Source: Blastomyces gilchristii SLH14081 (taxonomy: Eukaryota; Ascomycota; Eurotiomycetes; Onygenales; Ajellomycetaceae). Taken from it: DNA of 64,000 nucleotides. Below the pieces are notes generated by a model. The model was given only the letters and a program-made list of their open reading frames with translations. It ran no database searches and was not told the DNA's origin. A program made the translations under genes and the position numbers. Location: the NCBI RefSeq assembly GCF_000003855.2, contig NW_003101679.1, positions 1,552,271 to 1,616,270 on the forward strand. Reading direction: 5' to 3'. Shown in pieces: positions 46,198 through 59,330 of this stretch; within the stretch, counting starts at the first letter, position 1; each line of letters starts with the position of its first letter.

Positions 46198-47149
46198 TAA
46201 TATAAAAGACCCTATTCTGATTTATTCAGATGTGTTAAAAAATGAGAATTTGAATAGATTAGATACAGATATTGCTTATACTGAAGATAATATCAATTTT
46301 GTCTCAGATTTCTGGAATTTATGCTGTGAATCTGAAGTCTATGATGCTGAACTATTTGCAATAGTGAAAGCTTTCAAACTCATTGAAATAAAATCATATA
46401 AAAGAGAAAATAGTTTAAAAGAGATATGAATATTCTCTGATAGTCAAGCTACTTTAAAAAGACTTAGAAATAGTCAGATTCATAATAATCAAATAAATCT
46501 TGAACTGATTTTAAACTCTGTTTTAAAAACTCAAAAGAGAAGAATATTAAAACTGATAATTCATCTGCACTAAGTTTCTACTCATATGAATCTTCATAAT
46601 AATGAATTGACTGATTCAGCTGTAAAAAAGAGTTCAGAATTAAGCAGATCTATTCAAAAAATAGTGTTCTGATCTTTTATAAAGAGAAAGATAAAAGAAT
46701 CTTATTTAGACAAGTGAAATGAAAGCTGGCAGAAATAAAAGAAGAGTATACATTATTCAAGATTTGAAATAAAACCCACATGAAAATCTTGTTCAATTAA
46801 ATGTAAAAAGAAAATATTCTCATTTATAATTCAGCTAAAACTAGAACATGGTTATTTCAAATCTTATATACAAAGATTTGATGATAGATTTGATTCAATA
46901 GAATGCTCATTCTGCAATGTAAATGGAAATTCTGAGTATATTGTAATACACTGTGCATTATACAATAGCCTCAGAGTCAGATTGAACAAGAAGTATAATC
47001 TAAATTAATTAAATATAAGAGTCTTATTCTTAACTGAGACAGGAATCAAATACTTAATAGACTTTCTATCAGAAACTCAAGCAGCTACAAGAAAATGACT
47101 AAATGCAGAAATATCTGAATATGAAGAGAAGGAAATTGATCAGATATAG
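46198..47149 (+). pseudogene. LINE-A copy 3 ORF2, RNase H and C-terminal Cys/His motif
   Basis: Continues from 40429 after removal of Gypsy-A copy 3. RNase H begins just after the insertion (ILIYSD), with the conserved Glu in DAELF and Asp in SDSQAT. The C-terminal Cys-x2-Cys...His...Cys motif lies near 46913-46960. Stop TAG at 47147-47149, two codons later than in copy 1. Confidence 0.85.
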
Positions 47150-47502
47150 TCTGTTAAAACAGCTATACACTATCTTTTAATAATTTGTTTTATTATAGTC
47201 TCTCTTTACTTTACTTTTTCTTTTCTATTCTTTTCTATCTATCTATTTAATGTGTCTATCTTTAAGACTATGTTCTCTTTTCTTTTGTCATGATATTATC
47301 AACTGGTTTCAAAGTATCAGGAGATGTTAAAATATTGCAATTTGTAAACATTTTTTACATTCTGAGCTGGAATTTTCTGATTTTGCATATCTGAAATTGG
47401 TAAATGTATAATAGTTGACTTTATAGATATAGGAAAAACACTGAGAACTAAAAGTTCTCAGGTAGATGTCATAGTCTCTGACTGCATACATCTCTAATTG
47501 AA

Positions 47503-47537
<35 letters not shown>
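47150..47537 (+). other. LINE-A copy 3 3' UTR, perfect stem-loop and long AAT tail
   Basis: Stem arms CTGAGAACT (47441-47449) and AGTTCTCAG (47453-47461) with an AAA loop, about 45 nt before an AAT array of some eleven units (about 47504-47537), the longest tail in the window. Confidence 0.88.
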
Positions 47538-47540
<3 letters not shown>

Positions 47541-47787
47541 TCTCAAGTTTGAACTTGATCATCTTCTGTAGTTGTCTAGTCTGAGTATGAAGAATTAACA
47601 GAACTTCTTCATTCATCTCACTCAGACACTGCTTTTCAAGAATTTTACTTACTTTTTCAAGTTTCTATATTTTAAGAACTTGTTTCTCTATTTCTTCTTT
47701 CTTTCTTCTCTTCAGAATTTCAATCCCAGGGATAGTATTTGAGAAAGCATCTTTTTCCACATCAACTGAGTTTATTTTTAAACTCAT
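47538..47787 (-). pseudogene. LINE-A copy 4 ORF1 N-terminal fragment
   Basis: About 83 codons from the ATG at 47787, matching the Lys/Glu-rich N-terminus of ORF1 in copy 2, truncated by the LINE-A copy 3 insertion. Confidence 0.8.
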
Positions 47788-49472
47788 TATTCTCACTCAA
47801 TGAAAAGTTGATCAGACTGTTTCAATTGAGAGATTTATTGAACTCTTTTAAATTGAAAGGTTAATCAGACTGTTTTAATTAAGAGATTTCTAAGTCTATT
47901 TTCAATTTGAAAAGTTGATCAGACTGTTTCAAAAGAAGAATAAAAGACTTTTATATATAAAATACCTGATTTTTTTCACACTAGTTCAGTAACTAGATTA
48001 GATTTTTGAAGAGAATCTAATAAACTAAAATTAATTTTTGAGATAAATCAATAAAATCTTTACAATCTCTTTCTTGAGATACAGTCAGAAAAAGTATGAT
48101 ATCAATTGATAGTAAATCAAATGATATGACAGTTGTTAAGAGAAAAACTGATAAAAAATAAGTCAATTTTTGCCAGAGAAATTGATTAATACTATTCAAT
48201 TTTATTCTAAATCATTCAATTCTTCTCACACAACAAGTGTGCAACTCAAATCAGTTAATAAAGAGTGTAAAAAAGAATTAAGTATTAATAAAAGCTCTTC
48301 AGTCACTGAAAAAGTAATTCTTACTTAAAGAAATGTGAACTTATGACAGAAAATAACTCTGTTTTTAATTCTTTATAAGAATATTGTATAAAACTCAGAG
48401 AAAAACATCTTACTTTTTCAAGAGAAGTAAAAAACTAATTCTAAGATCTTTTTTTTACATTAACTGCTGCAGAAGAATAAGATAGAAACTGCTAAGATAT
48501 ATACTACTATATATCTTCTATCAAGACTTTTTCTCTTCAGAGTCTTGATATTATAGAGAATATAAGTCCGTTTCTATATAATAATATAAATATTATCAGT
48601 GAGATGTAGAGAAACTGATTATTTATATCTTTCAATAGAAGACTTTATCAATGATTATATTAATATAGAGTTAATTCTCAAATTCAATAGAAATCTAGTA
48701 TTGCTGTTCTCAATTCCTTGCAGAATCCATTAAATATTGATATATTAAAACTAGATTTAATATATCTCACTATGCAGGGATCAAAGACTCAGTCAGATCT
48801 TAGAGTATATTAATTTTATAGTTATTGATATGTTATTGTTTACTGATTATATATTAAATACTGTTACTGAGATATCTTTTTGTATTTTTCTGTCAGAGAT
48901 AAGCCAGATTGAAAGAAGTGATACAAGAGTGAAATTTAGCATTGATGTCTTGATATATCAAACACAGACAGAGTTTTCACAGAGATTGCACTTCAGATGT
49001 ATTCATTGATTATATGCTTAATATTATTACTGAGGTATCTTCTTGTATTTTTCTGCCAGGGATAGGCCAGATTGAAAAGGATGATATGAGAGTGAGACTT
49101 GATGTTGATGTTTTGAAACATCAAAGATAGACAGGGTTTTCGCAGAGATTGATTCTCAGATATCTTCACAATCACAAATCAGAGATCTTCCAAAATCAAG
49201 AAGATTGGTGCATATGACTAGGTCTCTTCATCTTACAATTTGTATGGCAATTTGGCCCGGGGTTGTGGTGTGATTGGGATGAACAGGGGATAATCCCACA
49301 CAAGAGTTTCAAACAACATCTGGTTCACATTTGACTGAATAACTCCACCACTACACGGGGTATGCGGTCGGCGATGGGGTCAAAATGCTCGTATAATCGA
49401 GGGGTTTTTGATGAATCTATTGGCGGGTTCTTATTCGAAAGATTGAGCGAGTTCGTAGTGAAGCGGTTGACT
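47538..49472 (-). mobile_element. LINE-A copy 4, 5' end only (5' UTR and ORF1 start)
   Basis: Minus-strand match to copy 2 from about 22640 to 24577. The ORF1 ATG is at 47787 and ORF1 is cut at 47538 by the tail of LINE-A copy 3. The rest of the element is not found to the left of copy 3. The 5' UTR (47788-49472) repeats the features of copy 2: the triple 21-bp motif, two units of about 163 bp starting at 48847 and 49010, and a CpG-rich outer 230 bp. Confidence 0.88.
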
Positions 49473-49871
49473 CTCTATCACTCTGACTTTGATGTAAAAT
49501 AAGCTCATTGAGTAAGACTTTAAGTTCTTGACTCTGAAGAAACTGATAACTCTTATTCATCACTTACAGATTACTGTGAGAGTCACAGATCTGTAAAGAG
49601 TGAATCACTAATCAGCTCTGTAAGAATCAGAATAACAGAGAACAGAGATACTAAAAAAAGATGATAAGATATAGAGAGATTTGTGTCTGACTGCTGAGCA
49701 GAGAGAGAGAGCTTTGTAAGCTTCTATAAATAGAGTATATTATAGAGAGATTAAGAAAAAGAGTCTCTACTTTATTTATTTCAAATCAGAATATCTTTAT
49801 ACAAACTGTTCAGATAAATTAAAATAGAAATTTAAGAAGTTATAAACAGAGTCAGTAATAGTCTTCTTAAG
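49473..49871 (+). pseudogene. Gypsy-B copy 2, segment upstream of RT (probable gag region)
   Basis: Heavily decayed and without a recognisable motif. It is assigned to Gypsy-B because the Gypsy-A copy 4 duplication TTAAG (49867-49871 and 55609-55613) joins it to the text that leads into Gypsy-B RT. Confidence 0.5.
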
Positions 49872-50184
49872 TGTAAGAGGCCTACGCCGAATAGATCGGT
49901 ATAATATATAGGTCTTATATAACAAAGAGAATAATGTTAGAGAAGGAAAGGAAAGAGAAAGTGTGAGAATCAGTGATTGAAGTGGATATTTATACGTGTA
50001 TGTAGTGGCCGAGGATTGGTGATTGAGAATGGCTGAGAATCAGAGTGTACATGTTCATGGCGGCTGAGGATCAGTGATTGAGAATGACTGAGAATCAGAG
50101 TGTATGTGTTTGAGAATGAAGCAGTTGGAATCTGTGAAGTGTAATGAAATAGTCTATATAATTGATCAGGCGCAGCCTGTCACA
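49872..50184 (-). repeat. Gypsy-A copy 4 3' LTR
   Basis: 313 bp, TGTAAGAGGCC...CAGCCTGTCACA in plus orientation. It carries AGAATAATGTT, the copy 4 version of the self-primer strand, and is more CpG-depleted than the 5' LTR. Confidence 0.92.
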
Positions 50185-53100
50185 TTAGTCTCTTCTTTTC
50201 AGAAGCAGTTCTCATCAGTCAAGAGCCACTGTTTCAGATAATATGGAACTCAGAGTCCAGGTCAGTTGATCATAGCTGATTCATTTCATGAGATATTATC
50301 AGCTGTGACTGTGGAGTCTCTTATCAAGAATATTCTCAATCTCTCACTCAAGCTTATTATCTTCTTCTATAATGTCTGATGACTGTCAGTCAGAAGTCAG
50401 TTGAGAAGAGAACAGATCAGTGATGGCACAGTGAAGCAAGCTTGTGTAGAAGACATTATGAATTTCTGATAATATGTTAAGATGATAGTTGTGACTATCT
50501 AGAACTTCTATCACTTTATACCTGATGTGATGATAATCTAGTGTACAAGATGAATGTGTGATTTGTATGTTCTTGAGATTTAATCACATAAGATCTTCTA
50601 TCTTATACTGCTCTGTGAGATCTTATTGAATGTTGATTTGATCTTCTTGAACTTGTTTCACAGTTGCTATGAAGGCCTCTGCTCAGTCACAGATGTCTCA
50701 GAGCTTTATTACTATATTATCAGCAATTTGAATTGAACTGTGAGGATTCAGTGTGAACTGTGTGATCTCTAGAAGATTCAACACTTTTATGTGATATCTG
50801 TGTGTAAGGAAGAACAGGCTTACATCTGTTGAAACAGTATCTTGACTGTTGATAGTGATCTCTGTATGTAGAAGAAGGTCATATCAATCATCTTATAAGT
50901 AATTGCAGAACTTATGAAGATAATTCTTTACAGTCTGAATTATCTGTTCTGATGCATCATCAGTCTCAGAGTGATAGACAGTTAACAGATAATATATAAT
51001 CTTGAGAACTTGACAGATTCATGTTCAGAGAGTGCTTACAAATTGATGATCTTAATTCAATACTATTGATCTCAGTAATTCATGCATTTGATAGAATGAA
51101 CTCTGTAAGAAGGATTCAGTGACTTGTTCAGTATTCATCTTATTGCAAGATTTCAATATTACACTCTTACTTAGTTAATCAATGATGATCAGAATGTTTC
51201 TACAATCTTTGCTCTTAGATAGATCAACAGTGAAGTCAATTGCTATATCTTATCAGATTCTATCAGAAATATCAAGTGATTTCAGTAGATCTTTTCTACA
51301 GTTCTTTCATGAGATAACAGAAGAACAGTGATTACAGTTTCAAATAAAGTGTCTGATACTGTTTGATATCTTAGATTAATAGAACTCTCAGAAGATCATT
51401 CTATACAGTTGTTCATAATCTGAATGATCAGTCATACATGAATCATGCATCTCTTGCATTATTCAGGTATGTAAGAATTCAGAGTAAGAGACTCAGTGTT
51501 GTTCATGAAATTGTAGAGTGTTATTATCATTGATTGATCATTCTGATATGTCAATTCTTACATGTAGTTCTGAGAGAAATCAGAGTGCTTCTTGTTATAC
51601 TGCTTCAGTGAGTGCTCAGAGAAGTTCATTGATTTAAGCTGCTGTATATCATAGCTCATCTAATGTAGGTTCAGAAGAAGTTGAGATATCAGTGACAGTT
51701 CTAACTGAAGAAGCATGTATAGTTCTAATCAGAGAAGTATGTATAGTGTCATGAGCTGTTTCATCTTGATCAACTAGTATCTTCAGGTTCAAGAGCTGAT
51801 GCTCTCAGTTCATTCAGTGAGTATCTGTTACATTGAATAACATATCTTACTCTTGTCATGAGAGGGTATCTGTCATCGAGTTCTGACTGTCAGAACAGTA
51901 GTGTATTATAAAATAAAAGCAGCTTAGAAACTCAGATCATTGCATCTGTTATTCAGTGAGTTTATAAGTAGTTATGAAGTATTTGAGATTCTTATGATCT
52001 GTGATTATCTCAAATTCAGAGATACTTCAGAGTTCAGAGTTTCATTCTTCTAAACAGTGTACAATAGTGAGAAGTTTCTTATCATAGATCTCATAATTGT
52101 ATTCAGCAGGACTCAGTTTCTTAGACATGAAGACACATGATTGTAGAACATCTTCATCATCATATTACAATATCACTTCTTCTATCACATAGTCAGAGAA
52201 ATTGACCTCAACAACTGTCTTATAATCAGAATTGAATGTTATCAGTAGAGAGATATTAATGAACATCTTCTTCATCTGTGTAAATACAGCTTCAGTGTCT
52301 GCTGACTATTGAAATACTGAGTTTTTCTTAGTAAGATCTGTAAGTGATCTTGCAATATCTGAGAAGTTTCATATAAATCACTGATAGAAGTTAGTGAATT
52401 CAATGAAGCTTCATACATCTTTCACAGTATATGAAGCTTCTCATTCAAGAATGACAGAGATCTTCTTAGAATTCATTTGAATTCTCTTATCAGCTTCTAT
52501 GATGAAATCTAAGTATTTAGTACTCTTAACTTTGAAATCACACTTGTTAATATCAATTGATAGTTCTGCTTCTTGTAGTTGTTGTAATACTCTTCACACA
52601 TGCTCTTGATATTCTTTTCTGAATTCATCAGTGAAGATGAGAATGTTATCTAAATAAGCAGATATAAACTCATTAAGAAAATCTCAGAGTGCTCAGTTGA
52701 TATACTTCTGAAATATACTGAAGATGTTAGTCAGTTCAAAGAGTGTGACTATTCATTCAAAGAGATCATAATGTGTTCAGAATGCTGTAAGTCATTCATC
52801 TTCTTTGATAATATGAATCTTATGAAACATGATAATGACATCTAGCTTTGTAAATCATTGAGCTCATCTGATCTGTGCTAGGGTTTCATTGATGAGAGGT
52901 AAGAGATATTGATCTTTCTTTGTCAATCTGTTCAGATCTCAGTAGTTCACACAGAATTGAAGTTCTTCACCTGACTTCTTTGCAAAGAGAATAGGAGCTG
53001 CAGTAGAAAAGTTGCTAATATGTATGAATCTCTTATCTAACAGATCATTGAGTGTCTTCTGAAGAAGAAGAAGTTCATCTCAAGATATATTATAAAGAGA

Positions 53101-53800
53101 GTCTCACAGTGACTTGAGATTCTTATCATTCTTCTTTTCTAACTTGATACTGTGATTCACTCCTGAGCCTTGTAAAGAAGGTATATTCATAATGTTATCT
53201 TATTGAAAGACATCTAGATAATCATAATATTATTGAGGAAGTTTTGNNNNNNNNNNNNNNNNNNNNNNNNNNNNNNNNNNNNNNNNNNNNNNNNNNNNNN
53301 NNNNNNNNNNNNNNNNNNNNNNNNNNNNNNNNNNNNNNNNNNNNNNNNNNNNNNNNNNNNNNNNNNNNNNNNNNNNNNNNNNNNNNNNNNNNNNNNNNNN
53401 NNNNNNNNNNNNNNNNNNNNNNNNNNNNNNNNNNNNNNNNNNNNNNNGTTTCAAGCATTTAATAAGATGTCTTGTTCAGATAGTCAGGCAAGTCCCAATA
53501 TAAGATTATAATTGAGATTATCAACTTCATATATATAGACATCTTCATATTGATGTTCTCTTACATCTATGTTTAGTTTCACCATGGAACAGGTATAAAC
53601 ATCTTTTGAGTCATCAAATTCTGTGAGAAGTCAGGGTTTTGATAAGAAGATACACTGAAGATTATGATGTCTTATAACTGAAGATTTTATCATTGCATAG
53701 TGACATAGACCACTGTCTACTATGACTTTCATATTATACATATTATCAATCACAGTAGATATAAGAATTGTATTCATTGTCATTTTCTCTTCAAATTATT
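50185..53800 (-). pseudogene. Gypsy-A copy 4 pol
   Basis: The protease Asp begins at 53717 on the minus strand and reads VDSG, so the classic Asp-Ser-Gly survives here. The RT box is YLDN at 52645-52656. RNase H is at about 51830-52300, integrase about 50800-51540 and the chromodomain about 50230-50390. The gap removes RT N-terminal sequence. Confidence 0.83.
53247..53447. other. Assembly gap (201 N)
   Basis: Run of N within Gypsy-A copy 4 pol. Open frames spanning it are artefacts of translating N. Confidence 0.98.
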
Positions 53801-54961
53801 GTTGTCTGATCTCTTCAAGCTTCTGTTTACAAATTTGAATAGAAGCTAATCTTTTTCCTGTTTTATTAAAACATTCTTGTAGTTATCTTCTGAATCTTTC
53901 TTCACTGCAATGTGATTGATATGAACAGGTGCTGATTTATCTTTCAAATGAGAAGACACTGATCTTTCTCTTGATTGAGGAGGTATATAGGTTGATTAGC
54001 AGTTGAAAGTAATGTGCCCTGATCAGTTACAGTTGATACATACTCCTTATTGATGTTAATTGCTGACTTCTTCAGAGATGATCTCAGAAGCTTGAAAGCC
54101 TGTTCAGACAGTGAAGACCCTTGCTTGTGTGTAGATATTCAAGTCTACTCAATTCATAGCATCTGCATCATTGTTATTCCTCAGCATAAGTGTATGAGTT
54201 GCTGAAATATAATGTCTTCTGTCACTGTTCTGTATACTCTTGAGCTTGGTAAGATGATCATTCAATGTCTGGAGCTGTGTGCAGAAGTCTTTATAAGTCT
54301 GGTCTTCATCTACACTTACAAGGGTCTGTAAGAGTTTGAAAGTTAATGTCTTCTTAAGCATACTAATCTTCATTTGATTCTCTCAAGATTGATTACCTGC
54401 TTCTAAGATCTTGGTGTTGAAGTCAGGAATAAATATTGTAAGAGAAATGTTTCTCTGTCAGATACTCTGTAATCAATCTAATGTCTTTTATTGCATGGCA
54501 GTGTCTTGAAACAGGACATCAAGATATTTCATGATGTTGTCAGGTGTTTGCAATGCTGATTCACATGCTTTCATTCATGAATGAAACTTCTGTTTTATAT
54601 GATTCTTCAATTATTCATTGATATATCAATCTTGATTGATTAGTAAACTGATAGCATCTTCATCTACACTCAGTTTCACAAGCATTTCAATTCTTCATAA
54701 TGAGTAGAGAGTGAGATTGAAAGTATTGAAATATATGAGAGCATCTAAATATTCTTTCAGCACTTTTGTATTTGATTCTGTAGATGTTGAAATTGCATGG
54801 GTTTCTTGTTATAATAATTGTTGAATCTCTTCATATTGATGTTGTTGAGTTGCATGCATATCAGCTATTTATTGTTATTGTAGTTTCAATATTGCTTAGA
54901 GTCACTGTGATACTGTATCTATACTTGTGTTCAGAGGTTCTCTCATATTATTATTCGACAT
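53780..54961 (-). pseudogene. Gypsy-A copy 4 gag
   Basis: ATG at 54961 to TGA at 53780-53782: 393 codons plus stop, in frame. The zinc knuckle near 54040-53999 keeps all metal ligands: CINCN, a stop codon, then SGHITFNC. The open piece 54373-54149 (74 residues) is gag middle region. This and copy 2 are the best gag references. Confidence 0.87.
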
Positions 54962-55282
54962 GATTATATTGTTTATTGAATGTGTGATATCTGTGAGATC
55001 TGAAGAAGTATAATTGTATGAATATCTCATATGTCTGAGTGTCAGAACTCTCAGATCTTTCACTGATATTCTCTTGTAAGATCTTACTCTCTTTATAAGA
55101 TCTTGTTACAGGGTCAGAGTGACTGATGAGCAAGCTTCTATCTGAGAACTTAGTGTCTGCTTAACTGTTTGACTGTTTCTCTATTTCTTATGTATTGTTA
55201 CACATTTGAATATCTCTCAATGAATAATTGTTTCTAATGAGGAGATGATGTGTGAATAATTGTTTCTAATAAGAAGATGATG

Positions 55283-55362
55283 AATGTTATTCTAATGTAA
55301 GAGGCCTACACTGAATAGATTGATATAATATATAGGTCTTATATAACAAAGAGAATAATGTT
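55283..55362 (-). promoter_or_regulatory. Gypsy-A copy 4 self-primer and primer-binding site pair (covariant)
   Basis: On the minus strand the LTR 11-mer is AACATTATTCT (55362-55352), 56 nt from the TATA box (55411-55418), and the PBS is AGAATAACATT (55293-55283), 2 nt after the LTR. Compared with copies 1-3, an A/T swap at position 7 of the primer is matched by the swap in the PBS. Remaining mismatches are at one CpG-derived dinucleotide. Confidence 0.68.
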
Positions 55363-55608
55363 AGAGAAGGAAAGGAAAGAGAAAGTGTGAGAATCAGTGA
55401 TCAAAGTGGATATTTATACATGTATGTGGTGGCTGAGGATCGGCGATCGAGAATGGCCGAGAATCGGAGTGTACGCGTTTGTGGCGGCCGAGGATCGGCG
55501 ATCGAGAATGGCTGAGAATCGGAGCATACACATTTGAGAATGGAGCGGTTGGAATCTGTGGAGTGTAACGGAATAGTCTATATGATTGATCGGGCGCAGC
55601 CCGCCATA
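55296..55608 (-). repeat. Gypsy-A copy 4 5' LTR
   Basis: 313 bp, with two tandem U3 units of about 55 bp and a CpG-rich stretch (about 55430-55605). TTAAG follows at 55609-55613. Confidence 0.93.
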
Positions 55609-55613
55609 TTAAG

Positions 55614-58600
55614 AGTCTTAAAACTAATACCTGAATCTATTACTTTCTTAATAAAAATATATACTTATAAGAAGAGACTGTACTACAGTACTACTATTTC
55701 ATCAGTATAAGAAATATTACTAAACTTAAAATCTCAGATTACTGTAGTGTCTCTAAAGCTCACAGAGTAAATAAGCTGAGTGATAAAAACTGAGAATCTG
55801 CTCTTATAATAAGCAGAATATGAGCACTCAGATCTGAGAATTAACAGACTTATAAGAGTCATCTTTAAATTACAAGATCTCTCTGAAACTTGAAAAAGAT
55901 TTACAGAAACTGTGATTATCACAGCTATTATAGATAATATATACTTAGCACTTATATAACTTCAAAGACATAATTTATACATAGCTGTTTATGAGTCAGA
56001 TTTATACTTTCCATCAGTATTAACAGACTCACTCACAGAGATAGAATTAGTTAATATTATAGAGTTAATTAGAGAAGACAAGTTTATCTATATAATAACT
56101 TTATAAATATCTGAGAACTTCACAGTTATAAAAACTGAGCTTCAGATATTAAAGAAATATCAAGATCTTACAGAGATATTCAGTTCAGTTAAAATAGTTA
56201 AGCTTTTATCTTACTATAAGAAGAATCTGATAATAGATTTAATAGAAGAGTAGAAACTCTTCTGAAGATTAATCTATAATCTCTTTTATTATAAGACAGA
56301 GATCTTGCAGACTTATATAAAGAAAAATCTGAAGAATGACTTTATCTAATCTTCATAGATCTCTGTAAGAGTGTCTGTGATATTTGTGAAGAAGAAGAAT
56401 GAAGATCTCAGATTATATATAAACTATTATAATCTGAACTTTAAGACTATAAAGAGTTACTACTCTCTGTCTCTGATTGAGAATGTGATTAACTGTCTTG
56501 CAGAAGCTGTTATATTCATATAACTGATTATAATTAATATATATACACAGCTATAAATATAGTCTGAAAATGAATAAAAGACTGTCTTTAGAACTATACT
56601 GAAATTATTTGAATATTTAGTAATATCTTTTAATTTAACTAATATTCTTACAGTATTTCAGTCTTTTATTAATAAAATACTTTATATATATCTGAATGTC
56701 TTTATAATAATATATCTGAATAATATATTAATGTACTCTGTAAAGAGGAAAGAACACACTGAGTATATATAAACTATATTAAAGATCTTAGATAAGACAG
56801 AACTGTATATTAAGCTTATAAAGCATATCTTCAGTGTCTACAGAATTAATTTTCTAGAATATATAATCACTGTGAATAATATACAGATGAAATCTTTGTA
56901 GATTAAGACTATTCTATTATAGTCAGAGTTAACTAGTATTTACAAGATTTAAATCTTTCTAAGCTTTGTGAATTTCTATAGATGATTTATCTTTGTATTT
57001 ATAAGAATCTTTTTAGCTCTTACAGACATACTGAAGAATGAAAATAAGAAAAAGTCATTTTATAAATAAAGAATGAAAGAATTATTGAAAAGAAAGAACT
57101 ATAAGAACTTTCTTATCTTAGAAGCTTACAGAGTCTTTACAAGATTAAAACAGATATTTATAAATATAATAATACTATTTCACTTTGATTTCTTACTCTT
57201 AATCAGATTGAAGACAGATGTCTTCTTGTTTATAATTTCAGAAATAGTCTTATAACTACAGTTAAATGAGAATAAAGTTTCAGTGATCTTTTTCTCACAG
57301 AAGATGTAACTCACAGAGATCAATTATAATATTTATAATCAGAAGCTTCTTATAATAGTGAAATTCTTCTATCATTAATATCACTACTTCAAGAATCTTA
57401 TAACAGTGATTATTATTAGAACTAATTATAACAGCTTATAATACTTTACTTTAATTAAGAAACTCTCACAGTAGCAGATTCACTGTACTTAGAGATTGAG
57501 TGAGTTTTAATTCAAGACAAAGTATATTAAGAGAACTAAGAACTCAGTAGATAGACTCTCTCACAGATCTGACTATATTAAGAAGATCAGAATGATAAAC
57601 ATAGAGAGACTAGAGAAGATAAAAAAGCTTCATAGAATACTCACACTGAGTGTTATAAAGAGATTGACTAAAGAGTCTCTCAATTCTCTCTAAGAGAAGA
57701 GAGAAAAGAGAGAAAAGAAGTCTGTATAACTACTCTCTATAATACTGAGAGTTAAAACTCTGAGAATCTCTGTGAGAATTCTTACAGAGAATATCTATAA
57801 TCTGAAGAGTTTACAGACTTTGAGAAGTATTATAAAAGATCTGATGTAAGAGAAAACAGAGTATAAGTCTTTACAAGACCTTCTATTCAGATTACTAAAG
57901 CTATAACTGAAGAATGAATATACTCAGTATATTTAAAAACTGCTTATAGCAGAGATCAATCCTGCAGAAATAAAGAATTAAAGAGACTTAAATAATCTCT
58001 TATAAAGAGAGAGCTGAATTTATATATCTATGAATAAGTTTTTATATGTAGAACTTATTAAAAGATATTATAACTCTTCTCTAGTAAGTTATTTTACAGA
58101 CACTAGAATCTATAAGTTGCTTATAAGAAAATACTTCTGACTGAAGATATAAGAGCTTATAAAGAAGATAGTGAATTCTTATACTATTTATCAGAATTCA
58201 CAGATAGTGTGATTCAGATTATATAAAGAACTTACTTCTATACTTATTCTGTAGAAACCTTGAAAATAGCTAGAAATAAACACTCTTATAAGTCTCTCTG
58301 AAAGTAAGAATATATATAATACCTGCTTTGACAGTGTGCTGATGATAGTAGATTACTTTATCAAGATAGCATAATTTATATTCACTTACAAGAACTTAAA
58401 GTCAAAGAATTTAACTTATCTCTTTATGTGTAATATAATTCAGTTATATAAGTTATCTATGAATATTTTCTCAGACAGAGAATTAATCTTTATAAGAGAG
58501 TTCTGATCTAATCTGATAACTATATTAAAGATCTTATAAGATTCAAGTATGACTTTTTATCAATAAACAGATAATTAGACAGAATATCTGATAAGTATAT

Positions 58601-59330
58601 TAAAATAGTATCTGTGATGCTTTGTTAATTACAATTAGAATGACTGAATGCATTGATTATCACATATAGAGTTTATATATAAGAATTTAAAATATATCAG
58701 TACAGATAAAACTCTCTTTGAAATACTTACTAAGACTCACTTGTGAATAATCTTGATGAATCTGTGAGAGTACACTATAAAGTGTGATAATATCTGTGAA
58801 CAGACTGAGAGAATTCAGAATATTCAGAAGAAAGCTCACGAATTCTTGAGAAAGACTCAAGAGTATTAAAAGAGATACTATGACTCTAAGCATATTATAA
58901 AGAGTTTTAAGAAAGATGATAGAGTCTGACTAAGTCTGAAAAACATGATTATATAGAGATCTAGTAAGAAGCTGAATCTCTTATAAATAGAGTCTTATAA
59001 GATTATGAAGAAAGTTAGCTCACAGTTCTATAGATTAAAACTCTTATCTGAATTACAGATACATAATATTTTTCATATCTCTTTACTCTGTGAATATAAG
59101 GAATTCTCAGAAGAGAATTCTATAAGTCATCACTCTGTTCATAAAGTATTAGAGAGTGAAAGAGAATACTAGATCAAAGAAATTATTAACTCAGAGAAGT
59201 AAGATTACAAGCTTTGATGCAAGATTCAGTGATAAGAGTATTCTGACAAGATAAATGAGTTCACTTAAGAATTATTTAGATAGATAAGACATCTGTGAAA
59301 GCTGAGATATGACTTTTATATTATGACTTC
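55614..59330 (+). pseudogene. Gypsy-B copy 2 pol: RT, RNase H, integrase, chromodomain
   Basis: Matches Gypsy-B copy 1 from about 56020. The RT box is YLNN at 56713-56724, identical in its decay to copy 1. RNase H is around 57000-57480 (open piece 57073-57255), integrase about 58020-58560 and a chromodomain-like tail about 59140-59290. The upstream part (55614-56020) lies before RT and has no clear motif. Confidence 0.78.

Larger units (their letters stand above)
30926..47537 (+). mobile_element. LINE-A copy 3, 5'-truncated, hosting two Gypsy-A copies and SINE-2
   Basis: LINE-A pieces at 30927-31666, 37849-39061, 39494-40429 and 46198-47537 join in order to give ORF2 from the start of the endonuclease to the 3' UTR and a long AAT tail (about 47504-47537). 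ORF1 and the 5' UTR are absent: the left end directly abuts the Gypsy-C LTR. The insertions are Gypsy-A copy 2, SINE-2 plus a gap, and Gypsy-A copy 3. Confidence 0.88.
49872..55608 (-). mobile_element. Gypsy-A copy 4, complete apart from an assembly gap
   Basis: 313-bp LTRs at 49872-50184 (3' LTR) and 55296-55608 (5' LTR), flanked by TTAAG. Domain order as in copy 3. The gap 53247-53447 falls between protease and RT; spacing in copy 3 suggests the true missing length is somewhat above 201 bp. Confidence 0.95.

Noticed and set aside
46037..46429. 130-codon open frame on the plus strand
   Set aside because: Chance fusion of antisense Gypsy-A LTR with the LINE-A RNase H frame across an insertion joint.
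53222..53511. Open frames over the N runs (also 39376-39567)
   Set aside because: Translation of assembly gaps.
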